A DNA stretch of 34,885 bases from a bacterium (lineage in GTDB: Bacteria > Zhuqueibacterota > QNDG01 > DTFT01), in contig JAFGAX010000155.1 of assembly GCA_016933415.1 (NCBI GenBank), positions 1-34,885 on the forward strand, in the 5' to 3' direction. The stretch's first letter is position 1; each line of letters opens with the position of its first letter. The position numbers and the translations under genes are program-made. This document shows positions 1 to 9,484 of the stretch, in pieces. A model generated the notes under the pieces. It had not been told where the DNA came from. It saw only the letters and a program-made list of their open reading frames with translations, and did no database searches.

Positions 1-414
1 AATCCGGAGCGGTTGAAGCGGGCCGTCGACCGGATGGAAAGAGAGGATCCGCCGGGCGGCGAGCCGGCTCCCGTCTGGTCGACCGAGGACCGCCTTTTTC
101 TGGCCGTGGACAACCGTCTGAGGTTTCTGCGGGTGGGAAGCATCCTCTGCATCCACTCGGCCGGGGATTATTCCGAAGTGATCACGACGGACGGCCAGAA
201 GGGGCTCGTTCCGAAACCCCTGCGCGAGTGGGAACAGCGTCTGCCGGCGCACGCGTTCTGCCGTATCCACCGGTCCACCATCATCCAGATGGATCAGGTC
301 GAACGCATCGAGGAATGGTTCAATTATTCGTTCCGCGTACACCTGCGGGGGCTGGACAAGCCCCTGGTGATCAGCCGCAGATACGCATCCGTGATTCGGC
401 ACCGCTTCATCTAG
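1..414 (+). CDS. LytTR-type DNA-binding response regulator, C-terminal part (5' end outside window)
   Basis: Frame is open from base 1 (NPERLKRAVDRM...), typical of the REC-LytTR linker. LytTR-like motif: FLRVGSILCIHSAGDYSEVITTDGQ...LPAHAFCRIHRSTIIQMDQVERIE. Stop TAG at 412-414. Confidence 0.85.
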   Translation, partial: NPERLKRAVDRMEREDPPGGEPAPVWSTEDRLFLAVDNRLRFLRVGSILCIHSAGDYSEVITTDGQKGLVPKPLREWEQRLPAHAFCRIHRSTIIQMDQVERIEEWFNYSFRVHLRGLDKPLVISRRYASVIRHRFI

Positions 415-559
415 AAACGGGGTCGGCCAGAGCCGGATGCGGCCGCAATGACGGGAAGGGCGTGATCGGGGCCGATGGACGGGCCGGCCCGCGAAGCCTT
501 TCAGAAGCAAAGGCGGTACGGCCGGCCGTCCGACGCCCCGGCTCCCCGGGCGCAGGCGT

Positions 560-1588
560 TCAGCGGGGGAGGGGGGAGATCAATACGTCCGCGATATCCC
601 GGCGGTTCAGCAGGAGCATCACCAGGCGGTCCACGCCCAGGGCCATTCCCGCGCACGGCGGGAGACCCGCTTCCATGGCCTCCAGAAGCTCCAGGTCCAC
701 GGGCGGTTCCGATCCGGTTTCCAGCCGCTTTTTCCCGCGGTCCGACTCGAAGCGACGTCGCTGTTCCGCCGGATCCGTGATCTCCGTGTAGCCGTTGGCC
801 AGCTCGAGCCCGCCGATGAACAGCTCGCACCGTTCCGCCCACCGGGTGTCGTCATTCCGCAGGCGCGCGTTCATCGCCAGGCCGGCCGGGTAATCCGTGA
901 GAAAAACCGGTTTGTCGAACCCGAGCCCCGGCTCCATCCTCTCCAGGTAGATCCGCATGAACATCGTTTCCCAGTCGTCTTCCGGATTGAAGAACACGCC
1001 GAGGCGCGACGCCACGCGTCTGAGCGCCGCGGCGCCGGATCCGGGATCGAGATCCGCCCCGGTGGATTCGCGGAAAAGATCGGCCATGCGGACCCGCGGC
1101 CAGGGGGGGGACAGATCCACGGTTCGTCCTCCAACCCGAACGGTTGTCGATCCGGTGATCTGCACCGCGAGCCTGCTGATGAAATCCTCCGTTTCATCCA
1201 GCAGGTCTCGGATGGAGGCATCCGCGCGGTACCATTCGAGCATGGTGAATTCAGGATTGTGCAGGGCCGTGGTCTCGCCGTCCCGGAACACTTTGCCTAG
1301 GAAATAGAGGCGTTCCGCTCCGGCGGCCAGCAGTTTTTTCATCGCATATTCGGGCGAGGTGTGCAGATAGAAGCGTCTTCGGAGGCCGTCGATGGACGCG
1401 ACGTCTACGCGCAGGGATTGGATGTTCGAATCCAGGGTGGGGCAGGGGACCAGCAGGGGGGCTTCCGTTTCCAGGTATCCCCGGCTGTCGAAATCATCGC
1501 GAAGAAAACGCACCATGGCGTGACGCGAACGGAACAGGGCCCAGTCGAGGCGTCCGTCGCGGAGCCGGCGCCAGTTCGGGTCCGTCAT
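560..1588 (-). CDS. epmA: EF-P beta-lysine ligase (EpmA/PoxA/GenX family, class II LysRS-like)
   Basis: Class II aaRS motifs: FYLHTSPEYAMKKLLAAG, YFLGKVFRDGETTALHNPEFTMLEWYRA, LANGYTEITDPAEQRRRF, CAGMALGVDRLVMLLL. Short (342 aa), with no N-terminal anticodon-binding domain. Confidence 0.9.
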   Translation of the reverse strand: MTDPNWRRLRDGRLDWALFRSRHAMVRFLRDDFDSRGYLETEAPLLVPCPTLDSNIQSLRVDVASIDGLRRRFYLHTSPEYAMKKLLAAGAERLYFLGKVFRDGETTALHNPEFTMLEWYRADASIRDLLDETEDFISRLAVQITGSTTVRVGGRTVDLSPPWPRVRMADLFRESTGADLDPGSGAAALRRVASRLGVFFNPEDDWETMFMRIYLERMEPGLGFDKPVFLTDYPAGLAMNARLRNDDTRWAERCELFIGGLELANGYTEITDPAEQRRRFESDRGKKRLETGSEPPVDLELLEAMEAGLPPCAGMALGVDRLVMLLLNRRDIADVLISPLPR

Positions 1589-2823
1589 CCGGGCATGAGA
1601 AAGAGGCGGGCGAACACTTTCGCGTCCGTGAGCATGTTGGCGATGACGCAGGATTCGTTCGGCATATGGGCCGTATCCTCGATGGTCTGCCAGCAGACGG
1701 CCGGGAGGCCCGCCCGCCGGAAAAGGGATGCCACCGTCCCGCCGCCGATGCCCGTCGGCCGTGCGGTCCGGCCCGTGACCTCGCGGATCGCGCGGCTCAG
1801 GCCGAGCACGACCGGAGCGTCGACCGGCGTTGCGGGAGGCGCGGGCGCATCGTTCGGGAACGTGATTTCAACGGAGACGCCGAAATCGCGTTCGATTCCG
1901 TCCGCGATCCGCCGGATCGCGTTTTTGACCTCCTTCAGATCGTATTCCGGCAGGATGCGGCAGTCGAAGAAGACCACGTCCGAGCCGGGGATGGTGTTGA
2001 CGTTCGGTACGTTTTCCTCCTTGCGGGTCGGCTCGAAGGTAGAAACCGGCGGCTCGAAGACCGGATCGGCGGAGGGGTACAGCCGGTGCAGTTCTTCCAT
2101 GCGGACGACCAGGTTCGCGGAAGCCCGGTGGGCGTTGACGCCCCGGTTCGGCTCGGAACCGTGGCATTGCCGTCCCCGGACGAGAAAACGGAGCCAGAGG
2201 ATGGATTTCTCGGCCACCTCGATCATGGTCCCATCCGCATTTCCTGCGTCGGGTACCACGATCCAGTCTTCGGGACGGAACAGCCTGGGATGCCGCTTCA
2301 GCACATGCCCCAGGCCGTAGGCCGAACCCAGCTCTTCGTCCGAGACGATGACGAGCCCGACATTGAACACAGGCCGGAGCCGCAGTTCCAGAAGCGCCCG
2401 GACCGAGAGCAGGGAGGAGACGATGCCCTGGTGATTGTCCTCGACGCCCCGGCCGTAGCAGCGTCCGTCCCGAACCGCGAGCTGAAAGGGATTTCCGTTC
2501 CACTGGGAAAGGGCGCCGGGCGGGACAACGTCCAGGTGCGATAAAATCCAGATCGTGCGGCCGGTCCGGGATCCCCGGAAGGTGGCGATGAGATTCGGCC
2601 GCATCCCGGCCGGAACGCGGTTGTCCGGCGCCGGGGATTCGATCAGTTCATCACAAGGAAGCGCGCGGAGAACCGTGCGGACGAATTCGGCCTTGGTTTC
2701 CTCCCCTTCGCCGCCTGATTCCGGGGCGATGGCGGGGATGGAGGTCAGGACGCGCTGAAGGGAGATCGATTCCGATTCAAGCGCATCAATGCGTTCCGTC
2801 AGGGATTCGGAGGGAGCCTGCAT
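1585..2823 (-). CDS. M20 family metallopeptidase/metallo-hydrolase (ArgE/DapE-like)
   Basis: HLDVVPPG, GRGVEDNHQG, SDEELGS, VVPDAG, AHMPNE motifs. Start moved from 2889 to ATG at 2823 (MQAPSESLTERIDALES), which is preceded by a GAAGGGA ribosome-binding site. Confidence 0.88.
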   Translation of the reverse strand: MQAPSESLTERIDALESESISLQRVLTSIPAIAPESGGEGEETKAEFVRTVLRALPCDELIESPAPDNRVPAGMRPNLIATFRGSRTGRTIWILSHLDVVPPGALSQWNGNPFQLAVRDGRCYGRGVEDNHQGIVSSLLSVRALLELRLRPVFNVGLVIVSDEELGSAYGLGHVLKRHPRLFRPEDWIVVPDAGNADGTMIEVAEKSILWLRFLVRGRQCHGSEPNRGVNAHRASANLVVRMEELHRLYPSADPVFEPPVSTFEPTRKEENVPNVNTIPGSDVVFFDCRILPEYDLKEVKNAIRRIADGIERDFGVSVEITFPNDAPAPPATPVDAPVVLGLSRAIREVTGRTARPTGIGGGTVASLFRRAGLPAVCWQTIEDTAHMPNESCVIANMLTDAKVFARLFLMPG

Positions 2824-2860
2824 GGGAAGTCCCTTCAAAAAAGCGGGTGAGAACGGCCGT

Positions 2861-2889
2861 AGTGTACGAAAGAATTTCGCTAAATTCAA
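2861..2889 (-). promoter_or_regulatory. sigma70-like promoter for M20 peptidase-epmA
   Basis: On the minus strand: TTGAAT-N17-TACACT (+ strand AGTGTA 2861-2866, ATTCAA 2884-2889). Confidence 0.65.
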
Positions 2890-2933
2890 TGGCTTTATTC
2901 GGTGCCGGGAACAGACGCAAGGTCAAAAAAATC

Positions 2934-2962
2934 TTGCCTTTTCGGAATTATTTTTATACATT
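2934..2962 (+). promoter_or_regulatory. sigma70-like promoter for tRNA-Arg
   Basis: TTGCCT-N17-TACATT, 15 nt upstream of the mature tRNA 5' end. Alternative -10 TATACA at 2955. Confidence 0.6.
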
Positions 2963-2977
2963 GAAAAGATGGAAAAT

Positions 2978-3050
2978 GCCCCAGTAGCTCAGAGGATAGA
3001 GCAGCGGTTTCCTAAACCGTTGGCCGCAGGTTCAACTCCTGCCTGGGGTA
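2978..3050 (+). tRNA. tRNA-Arg (anticodon CCU)
   Basis: Cloverleaf folded by hand: GCCCCAG/CTGGGGT acceptor, GCTC/GAGC D-stem, GCGGT-TTCCTAA-ACCGT anticodon arm, GCAGG-TTCAACT-CCTGC T-arm, discriminator A. CCA not encoded. Confidence 0.93.
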
Positions 3051-3108
3051 CTCGGTCAGAGGGAATCGATCCTTCGAGGGACCATCGAACCTGTTACAGG
3101 GGGTTGGC

Positions 3109-3489
3109 ATGAAGGCAAAGATACTGGTCGTTGATGATGTGGATACCATCGCCCGGGTCTATACGCGCTTTCTCGACCGGCAGGGATACGAGGTTCGGAT
3201 CGCTTTCAACGGCGAAGAGGCTCTGGACATATGGGAACGGTTCAAGCCGGATCTGGTCATCAGCGACATCAAGATGCCGAAAATGAACGGATTTGAACTG
3301 GCGAACGCGCTCCGCAAAAGAAATCCGGAGCAGAAAATCATTCTGATGACCGGATACGCCGATGAAGCCGAAATTCTCGAACAGCAGAAAGCGCACGGAT
3401 ACCCGTTTTTCACCAAACCCGCGGACCTTCAGATCACGCTTTCAAAAATCGTCAAGGATGTTCTGGAGGGTTCCTACAGCACCGAATAG
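3109..3489 (+). CDS. stand-alone receiver-domain (CheY-like) response regulator
   Basis: ILVVDDVD, phosphoacceptor DLVISDIKMPKMNGFEL, ILMTGYA, FFTKPAD. No output domain (126 aa). AGGGGG ribosome-binding site upstream. Confidence 0.93.
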   Translation: MKAKILVVDDVDTIARVYTRFLDRQGYEVRIAFNGEEALDIWERFKPDLVISDIKMPKMNGFELANALRKRNPEQKIILMTGYADEAEILEQQKAHGYPFFTKPADLQITLSKIVKDVLEGSYSTE

Positions 3490-3519
3490 GCACACCCCCC
3501 TCAACCGGAGAAGGGATTC

Positions 3520-4188
3520 ATGCTGAGACCGAAGAAAAAGCTGCACAAGAAGGAAATCAAGGAAGACGCGCTGGTCACCCGATATTTTCAGGCCAGACGA
3601 TTTTACGACCAAAACAGCAGAATGGTGAATACCGTCCTGATCGTGGTTCTGGCGCTGGCCGTGATCGGCGTCTTCATGGCGAGAAGCCGGCGGATCGAGG
3701 AACTCAAGGCGCAGTCCGCCCTGGGAGACGCGCTGCAGTCCCTCTATATGAACGATCCCGGGACTCTCATCCGGAAGATGGACGAAGTGACGAAGAAATT
3801 TTCAGGCACACCGGCCGCGGGAGAGGCGGCGTTTTTTGCGGCCAATGCGCTCTTCGAAACCGGCGACCTCAAGGAGGCCGACCGGCGTTTCGCGATGGTC
3901 ATGGACGGACACGGCGGGAATCCCGTGTTCCGCGCGTCAAGCCTCGCCGGACGGGCGGCGATCGCAGAATCGGAGAAGCGCTGGCAGGACGCTGCCCGGC
4001 TTTATACGCAGGCGGCGGAAAAATACCCGGATCTTTTCACCGCGCCGTTTTACCTGAAGGAAGCAGCCCGATGCCAATTGGAAGCCGGTGACCGGAAATC
4101 CGCCCGGGCCGTCCTGGAAACCATTGAAAAAAGGTTTCCTGAAAGCCAGGTGTCCCAGGAAACGGAATGGATGAAACTGTCGATGTAA
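3520..4188 (+). CDS. single-TM tetratricopeptide-like (YfgM-type) protein
   Basis: N-terminal TM segment VNTVLIVVLALAVIGVFMA followed by TPR-like repeats (GEAAFFAANALFETGDLKEADRRF; WQDAARLYTQAAEKYPD). Confidence 0.7.
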   Translation: MLRPKKKLHKKEIKEDALVTRYFQARRFYDQNSRMVNTVLIVVLALAVIGVFMARSRRIEELKAQSALGDALQSLYMNDPGTLIRKMDEVTKKFSGTPAAGEAAFFAANALFETGDLKEADRRFAMVMDGHGGNPVFRASSLAGRAAIAESEKRWQDAARLYTQAAEKYPDLFTAPFYLKEAARCQLEAGDRKSARAVLETIEKRFPESQVSQETEWMKLSM

Positions 4189-4230
4189 CGGGCGGAAAGA
4201 CGCACTCCCCCGTTTAAACCCATCTTTTTC

Positions 4231-4259
4231 TTGCATTTTTGAAAATCGTTGACTATATT
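4231..4259 (+). promoter_or_regulatory. sigma70-like promoter of the rimP super-operon
   Basis: TTGCAT-N17-TATATT. Predicted transcription start ~4266-4267. Confidence 0.7.
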
Positions 4260-4267
4260 GAATGCTG

Positions 4268-4295
4268 AAAAGTGGGTCTCAAACCCACTTTTTTT
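4268..4295 (+). promoter_or_regulatory. rimP leader hairpin (terminator/attenuator-like, at the predicted 5' end)
   Basis: AAAAGTGGGT-CTCAA-ACCCACTTTT perfect 10-bp inverted repeat (4268-4277 / 4283-4292) followed by TTT. Lies between the predicted start site and the rimP start codon. Confidence 0.8.
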
Positions 4296-4305
4296 AATGG
4301 GGTCC

Positions 4306-4761
4306 ATGAAACCGGAACTTCTTTCAGATCTGATCCGTGAAGCGGAAGCCGCGGCTGTCCGGTCGGGGATCGAACTGCTGGATGTGTCCCTGCGGGGATC
4401 CGGACGCGCGCCGACCGTCTGCGTAGTCGCGGACAAACCGGGCGGCATCACGGTCGAGGATTGTGCGGCCATTCACCGCAGCCTGCGGTCCTGCATCGAG
4501 CAGGCCGGACCCGGAGCCCGGGACTGGCGCATCGAAGTCTCCTCGCCCGGACTGGACCGTCCGCTGAAAACGGAGCGGGATTTCCGACTGCAGACCGGCC
4601 GGAAGATCCGGATCGAATGGACCCGGGATGGCGCTCCGCGTCAGGACGAGGGAATCGTCCGGGCTGTTGCTGACGGAGCCGTGGCGCTTGAATTCGACGG
4701 ACAAACGGTCCGCATTCCCCTGACGGCGGTGATCCGCGCCCGCCGTCCAGTGCAATGGTGA
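4306..4761 (+). CDS. rimP: ribosome maturation factor RimP
   Basis: ELLDVSLRGSGRAPTVCVVADKPGGITVEDCAAIHRSLRS...WRIEVSSPGLDRPL, with nusA/infB synteny. The ORF-track start (4249) lies inside the promoter; real start is ATG 4306 or ATG 4297. Confidence 0.9.
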   Translation: MKPELLSDLIREAEAAAVRSGIELLDVSLRGSGRAPTVCVVADKPGGITVEDCAAIHRSLRSCIEQAGPGARDWRIEVSSPGLDRPLKTERDFRLQTGRKIRIEWTRDGAPRQDEGIVRAVADGAVALEFDGQTVRIPLTAVIRARRPVQW

Positions 4762-4777
4762 ACAGGAGTCTTCTTCC

Positions 4778-6178
4778 ATGAACACGGAAATCATCGAAGC
4801 CGTAACCCAGATCGCGAAGGAACGGAACATCAAACGGGAGGCCCTCAGCGGCATCATCGAATCCATCTTTGTCTCGATGATCAAACGAAAATTCGGCACT
4901 TCCGACAATTTCAATGTCTTCGTCAACATGGACAAGGGTGAAGTCGAAATCTACCAGATCAGGAACATCGTCGAAGAAGTCGCCGATCCCGTCACGCAGA
5001 TCACCGTGGAACGGGCGAAGGAAACGGAACCCGACCTGGATCTGGGGGACGAGTTCGTCGAGATGATCGATCCCATGAGCTTCGGCCGGCGCCTGATCAC
5101 GTCGGCCAAGCAGAGCCTCACGCAGAAGATCCGGGAGGCCGAAAAGGAAGTGCTGTTCAACGAGTTCAAGGACCGCGTGGGCGAGGTAGTGGTCGGCGAC
5201 ATCCGTCAGAACAACCGCGACGAGGTGCTGATCTCGGTGGACCACATGGAAGTCACGCTGCCCCGGTCCGAGCAGATCCACAACGAACACTATCACCGGG
5301 GAGACACGGTTCGGGCCGTCATCAAGGAGGTCAGCCAGACCTCGCGCGGGCCTGAAGTCATTGTCTCCCGGACCGATCCCAAGTTCCTCGTCCGGCTCTT
5401 TGAACTGGAAGTGCCGGAAATCTACGACGGCGTGATCGAAATCAAGGGCGTTGCGCGGTTTCCCGGAGACCGGGCGAAAGTCGCGGTTTATTCCAACGAC
5501 AAGCGGATCGACGCCGTCGGCGCCTGTGTGGGCCTCAAGGGCGTCCGCATCCAGTCCATCGTCAAGGAATTGAACAACGAGAAGATCGATGTCATCAACT
5601 GGAGCAGCGAGCCGGAAATTTTCATCAGCCGCGCGCTTTCGCCCGCGAAGCCCATCCGCATCCTTCTCAACAATGAACAGAAAAGCGCCACGGCGGTGAT
5701 CTCCGACGACCAGATCTCCCTCGCCATCGGCAAGGGGGGCCAGAACCGCCAGCTGGCCTGCATGCTCACCGGATACGCGGTTGAGACCGTCAAACAGTCC
5801 GACTGGGACAAGAGTCAGCCGAAGGAGGAAAAACTCCTGCTCTCCGACATCCCGGAACTGACCAAGACCATCGTCGAGAAGCTCGCCGCGGCCGGATTCG
5901 AATCCGCGGAGGAGGTGCTCGACGCGGGACGAGAAACGATTCTGGAACTGAAGGGATTCGGCGACAAAACGGCGGACCGCATTTTCGAAGTGCTGACCTC
6001 CTATTACGAGGATGAACCGCTGAAGGACAAGGGAGCCGGAATCGAATCCGAGCGGGGTCCGGAAACCGGTCCACCGGAGCAGACCGCGGCCGGGACGGAA
6101 TCCGGGGAGACCGTCCCGGAACCGACCGTCGAACCAGAGCCGGAAGAGGAATCCAAACCTGCCGGAGACGCCAGTTGA
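4778..6178 (+). CDS. nusA: transcription termination/antitermination factor NusA
   Basis: NusA N-terminal domain, S1 (GVIEIKGVARFPGDRAKVAV), KH (ACVGLKGVRIQSIVKELNNEKIDVI; ISLAIGKGGQNRQLACMLTGY), C-terminal helix-hairpin-helix and acidic tail. Confidence 0.97.
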   Translation: MNTEIIEAVTQIAKERNIKREALSGIIESIFVSMIKRKFGTSDNFNVFVNMDKGEVEIYQIRNIVEEVADPVTQITVERAKETEPDLDLGDEFVEMIDPMSFGRRLITSAKQSLTQKIREAEKEVLFNEFKDRVGEVVVGDIRQNNRDEVLISVDHMEVTLPRSEQIHNEHYHRGDTVRAVIKEVSQTSRGPEVIVSRTDPKFLVRLFELEVPEIYDGVIEIKGVARFPGDRAKVAVYSNDKRIDAVGACVGLKGVRIQSIVKELNNEKIDVINWSSEPEIFISRALSPAKPIRILLNNEQKSATAVISDDQISLAIGKGGQNRQLACMLTGYAVETVKQSDWDKSQPKEEKLLLSDIPELTKTIVEKLAAAGFESAEEVLDAGRETILELKGFGDKTADRIFEVLTSYYEDEPLKDKGAGIESERGPETGPPEQTAAGTESGETVPEPTVEPEPEEESKPAGDAS

Positions 6179-8796
6179 AAGAAACCGAAAAACAGCCGGA
6201 TTCGTCCAAGAAGAAGCGCATCTACCAGGTCGCCAAGGATTTTCATATCTCCAACGAGGCGGTGATCGAATTCCTTGAACTGCACAAGTTCAAGGTTCGA
6301 AATATCATGGCGACACTCACCGACGAGCAGGTCGCCCTGCTCTCCGGTCATTTTCAGAAGGAAAAACAGGAAACCGAGACCCATAAAGAGCCCGATTTCC
6401 GAAAAAAAATACAGGAGAAGAAGAAAGAGGAGGAGGCGCGGAAACAGGCGATCCGGCAGGAAATCGACGAAATTCTTGAATTTTCGAAGGGCGATCTTCC
6501 GGTGATCGCCGAACCCGAGAAAAAACCCCCCAAAGCCGAACGGCGCAAGGCTGAAACAGCCGTTCCCGCAGCCCGTCAGACGGGCGATGGGGAGCCCCCC
6601 GTCCAGCCGGAAGGACCGGAAGCGGCCGCTCCAGCCCCCGCACGGATTCCGCTGCCCGTGATCCAGCTCAAACCGGAACCCGGGGCGAAGGAGAAACCCA
6701 AGGCCGGCGCCGGAAAACCGAAACGCCATCTGAAACGCCGTCCCGCGGCCGAAGAGGAAGCCGGAGGCGGGCCGCGCATCATTCTCGCCGACGATGACGC
6801 CAAGGCGCGCAAGGGCCGCAAAGACGGCCCGGCGGTTCCCGCCCCCCAATTCGGCACGGGCCACCGCAAGAAGAAGAAAAAACGCAAGAAGGCCGGGACG
6901 CCCATCGACGAGAAGGCGATCGAAGCTTCGATCCGCGAGACGCTCGCCAAAATGGGCGACACCTCCCGGCGGCGGAAGCATCGCAAGGAGAAGGAAACCG
7001 GGGAGGAAGCCGAAACTTCCGATCTGAACGTCATTCAGACGACGGAGTTCGCATCGGTCGCCGAACTGGCCAACCTGATGGACATCGAATCCAGCGAAGT
7101 CATCAAGGCCTGCCTTTCGCTGGGACTCATGGTATCCATCAACCAGCGGCTGGACCGGGACACCATCATCATGCTGGCCGATGAGTTCGACTACGAGGTC
7201 AAGTTCCTCTCGGCTTTCGGCGAGGACGTGGTGGAAAACCGGGAGGACGAGAAACCCGAACAGGCCGACCCCAGCCTGCTGAAGCCCCGTTCTCCGGTGG
7301 TGACCATCATGGGACACGTCGACCACGGCAAGACGTCGCTCCTCGACCACATCCGGGAGAGCAACATCATCGCCGGCGAATCGGGCGGCATCACCCAGCA
7401 CATCGGCGCCTATGAGGTCGAGTTCCGCGGCCGGAAAATCACGTTTCTGGACACGCCGGGACACGAGGCGTTCACGGCCATGCGCGCGCGGGGCGCCCAG
7501 ATCACCGACATCGTGGTCCTGGTCGTCGCGGCGGACGACAGCGTCATGCCCCAGACCATCGAGGCCATCAACCACGCGAAAGCGGCGGGCGTGCCCATCG
7601 TTGTGGCCATCAACAAGATCGACCGTCCACAGGCGAATCCGGACATGATCCGGAAGCAGCTGTCTGAACACAACGTTCTGGTGGAGCAATGGGGCGGCAA
7701 GGCCCAGTGCGCCGAAATCTCCGCAAAAACCGGACAGGGCGTGGAACACCTGCTGGACCTCATCCTGCTCGAAGCGGAGGTTCTGGAACTGAAGGCGAAT
7801 CCCGAGGCCAAGCCGAAGGCCGTGGTTGTCGAGGCGCGTCTGGACCGCGGCAAGGGCGTGGTTTCCACCGTGCTGGTTCAGAAGGGCACGCTCCGGGTCG
7901 GCGATCCGTTCATCGCCGGGCAGTTCAACGGGCGCGTCCGGGCCATGTTTGACGAACGGTACCGGCCGGTCCGCGAAGCCCTTCCGGCCGCCCCGGTGCA
8001 GGTGCTCGGATTCACGGGCATGCCCCAGGCGGGCGATCAGCTCGTCGTATTCGATTCCGAATCCGAGGCCCGCGAGATCGCGCTCAAGCGTCAGCAGCTC
8101 CGTCGGGAGCAGAGTTTCCGACAGGTCCGCCGGCTGACGCTCGACCAGATCTCGAAACGCATCGCGGACGGGGAGGTCAAGGAGCTGATGATCGTCCTCA
8201 AGGCCGACGTGGACGGATCGCTCGAAGCCATCGCCGACACCCTCATGGAGATCAAGCACGAAAGCGTCGGCGTCCGCATCATCCACCGCGGCGTCGGCGC
8301 GATCACCGAATCGGACGTGCTGCTCGCCGAAGCTTCACAGGCGGTGGTGCTCGGATTCCACGTCGAGCCCTCGTCCAAGGCCCGGGATCTGGCCGCCAAG
8401 GAGGATGTGGACATCCGCCTGTATTCGATCATCTACGACCTGGTCAACGACATCAAGCTGGCCCTCGAAGGCATGCTGGAGCCCGAAAAGCGGGAGGAAG
8501 TGACCGGCGCCCTCGAGATCCGGAATATTTTCAAGGCTTCCAAGATCGGCATGATCGCCGGATGCTTCGTGGTATCCGGAAAAATCGCCCGGAACAACCT
8601 GGTCCGGATCAAGCGGGACGGCAAACTGGTTCAAACCGCGCGCATTTCCTCGCTCAAGCGTTTCAAGGACGACGTCCGGGAAGTCGCGGCGGGATTCGAA
8701 TGCGGGCTGACGCTCGAGAACTTCGAGGCGCTCGAAGTGGGCGACACACTCGAGGCGATCCAGGTCGTGGAAACGGCGCGGACCCTCGGCGCATGA
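6175..8796 (+). CDS. infB: translation initiation factor IF-2
   Basis: IF2 N-domain, Lys/Glu-rich linker, GTPase motifs [24 protein letters not shown] start overlapping the nusA stop (TTGA 6175-6178), GGAG ribosome-binding site. Confidence 0.97.
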   Translation: MKETEKQPDSSKKKRIYQVAKDFHISNEAVIEFLELHKFKVRNIMATLTDEQVALLSGHFQKEKQETETHKEPDFRKKIQEKKKEEEARKQAIRQEIDEILEFSKGDLPVIAEPEKKPPKAERRKAETAVPAARQTGDGEPPVQPEGPEAAAPAPARIPLPVIQLKPEPGAKEKPKAGAGKPKRHLKRRPAAEEEAGGGPRIILADDDAKARKGRKDGPAVPAPQFGTGHRKKKKKRKKAGTPIDEKAIEASIRETLAKMGDTSRRRKHRKEKETGEEAETSDLNVIQTTEFASVAELANLMDIESSEVIKACLSLGLMVSINQRLDRDTIIMLADEFDYEVKFLSAFGEDVVENREDEKPEQADPSLLKPRSPVVTIMGHVDHGKTSLLDHIRESNIIAGESGGITQHIGAYEVEFRGRKITFLDTPGHEAFTAMRARGAQITDIVVLVVAADDSVMPQTIEAINHAKAAGVPIVVAINKIDRPQANPDMIRKQLSEHNVLVEQWGGKAQCAEISAKTGQGVEHLLDLILLEAEVLELKANPEAKPKAVVVEARLDRGKGVVSTVLVQKGTLRVGDPFIAGQFNGRVRAMFDERYRPVREALPAAPVQVLGFTGMPQAGDQLVVFDSESEAREIALKRQQLRREQSFRQVRRLTLDQISKRIADGEVKELMIVLKADVDGSLEAIADTLMEIKHESVGVRIIHRGVGAITESDVLLAEASQAVVLGFHVEPSSKARDLAAKEDVDIRLYSIIYDLVNDIKLALEGMLEPEKREEVTGALEIRNIFKASKIGMIAGCFVVSGKIARNNLVRIKRDGKLVQTARISSLKRFKDDVREVAAGFECGLTLENFEALEVGDTLEAIQVVETARTLGA

Positions 8797-9074
8797 TGCT
8801 CGGAACCCTGCAGGTCGAACTGCTGCTTCCCGGGTCCTTCTCGCTGAAGGACAAGCGGTTTGTCCTGCGGAGTCTCAAGGAGAAAATCCGCAGCGGATTC
8901 AATGTTTCGGTGGCCGAAGTGGATTATCAGGAAAAATGGCAGCGCTCCGTGCTGGCGTTCGCCTGTGTGTCGGCCGAGCGGAAGGGGATCGATTCGCTTT
9001 TCGAGCGTCTGATGAACGCCCTGGACGCGGAGACGCGGGTCGAGGTGGTGGACCGCCGCGTCGAGGTCTGGTAG
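8793..9074 (+). CDS. ylxP: DUF503 family protein (YlxP-like)
   Basis: LQVELLLPGSFSLKDKRFVLRSLKEKIRSGFNVSVAEVDYQEKWQRSVLAFACVSAER: classic DUF503, between infB and rbfA. Start is ATGATG at 8793; the ORF track over-extends upstream. Confidence 0.9.
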   Translation: MMLGTLQVELLLPGSFSLKDKRFVLRSLKEKIRSGFNVSVAEVDYQEKWQRSVLAFACVSAERKGIDSLFERLMNALDAETRVEVVDRRVEVW

Positions 9075-9085
9075 GAGGCGGAGAG

Positions 9086-9484
9086 ATGCCCGAATCCCCT
9101 TCCATCCGCTGCCAGAAAATCGCCGATCTGCTGATCCGTGAGATCAGCGGCATCCTGCAGACCGAACTCCGGGATCCGGGCATCGGATTCGTCACGCTGA
9201 CCGGGGCCGAAGTGTCGAAGGACATCCGGTCCGCGCGCGTATTCGTCAGCGTGCTGGGAGACGCCGTTCGGAAGCGGGAAGCGATGGCCGCGCTCGACCG
9301 CGCGCGGCCCGCTGTCCAGAACCTCCTGGGCGGGAGGATCCGCCTGCGATACATGCCCGCCCTGCGTTTTGTGCTGGACGAGAGCAACGAATACGGCGCC
9401 CGGATCGACGCCCTGCTCGAAAGGATCAAAAAGGAAGAAACCGGGAAAAACGGGGAAACGACGATTTCCAACCATGCGGAATAA
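9086..9484 (+). CDS. rbfA: 30S ribosome-binding factor RbfA
   Basis: IADLLIREISGILQTELRDPGIGFVTLTGAEVSKDIRSARVFVSVLG...RLRYMPALRFVLDES. ATG 9086 with GGAGG region upstream. Confidence 0.95.
   Translation: MPESPSIRCQKIADLLIREISGILQTELRDPGIGFVTLTGAEVSKDIRSARVFVSVLGDAVRKREAMAALDRARPAVQNLLGGRIRLRYMPALRFVLDESNEYGARIDALLERIKKEETGKNGETTISNHAE

Noticed and set aside
228-842. Overlapping small ORFs 228-791, 475-780, 501-842
   Set aside because: Low-complexity Arg/Pro/Gly translations overlapping the LytTR gene or epmA; GC artefacts.
1361-2544. Plus-strand ORFs of 319 and 292 aa opposite the M20 peptidase
   Set aside because: The minus-strand M20 frame carries all the catalytic motifs; the + frames do not.
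2789-3112. 107-aa + ORF spanning tRNA-Arg
   Set aside because: Reads through a clear tRNA gene and the promoter; not coding.
4187-4217. AACGGG...CCCGTT stem after the TPR-like gene as terminator
   Set aside because: Only 6 bp with a long loop and no immediate U-run; too weak to call.
6004-8286. 760-aa minus-strand ORF opposite infB
   Set aside because: Antisense shadow of infB; no domain motifs.
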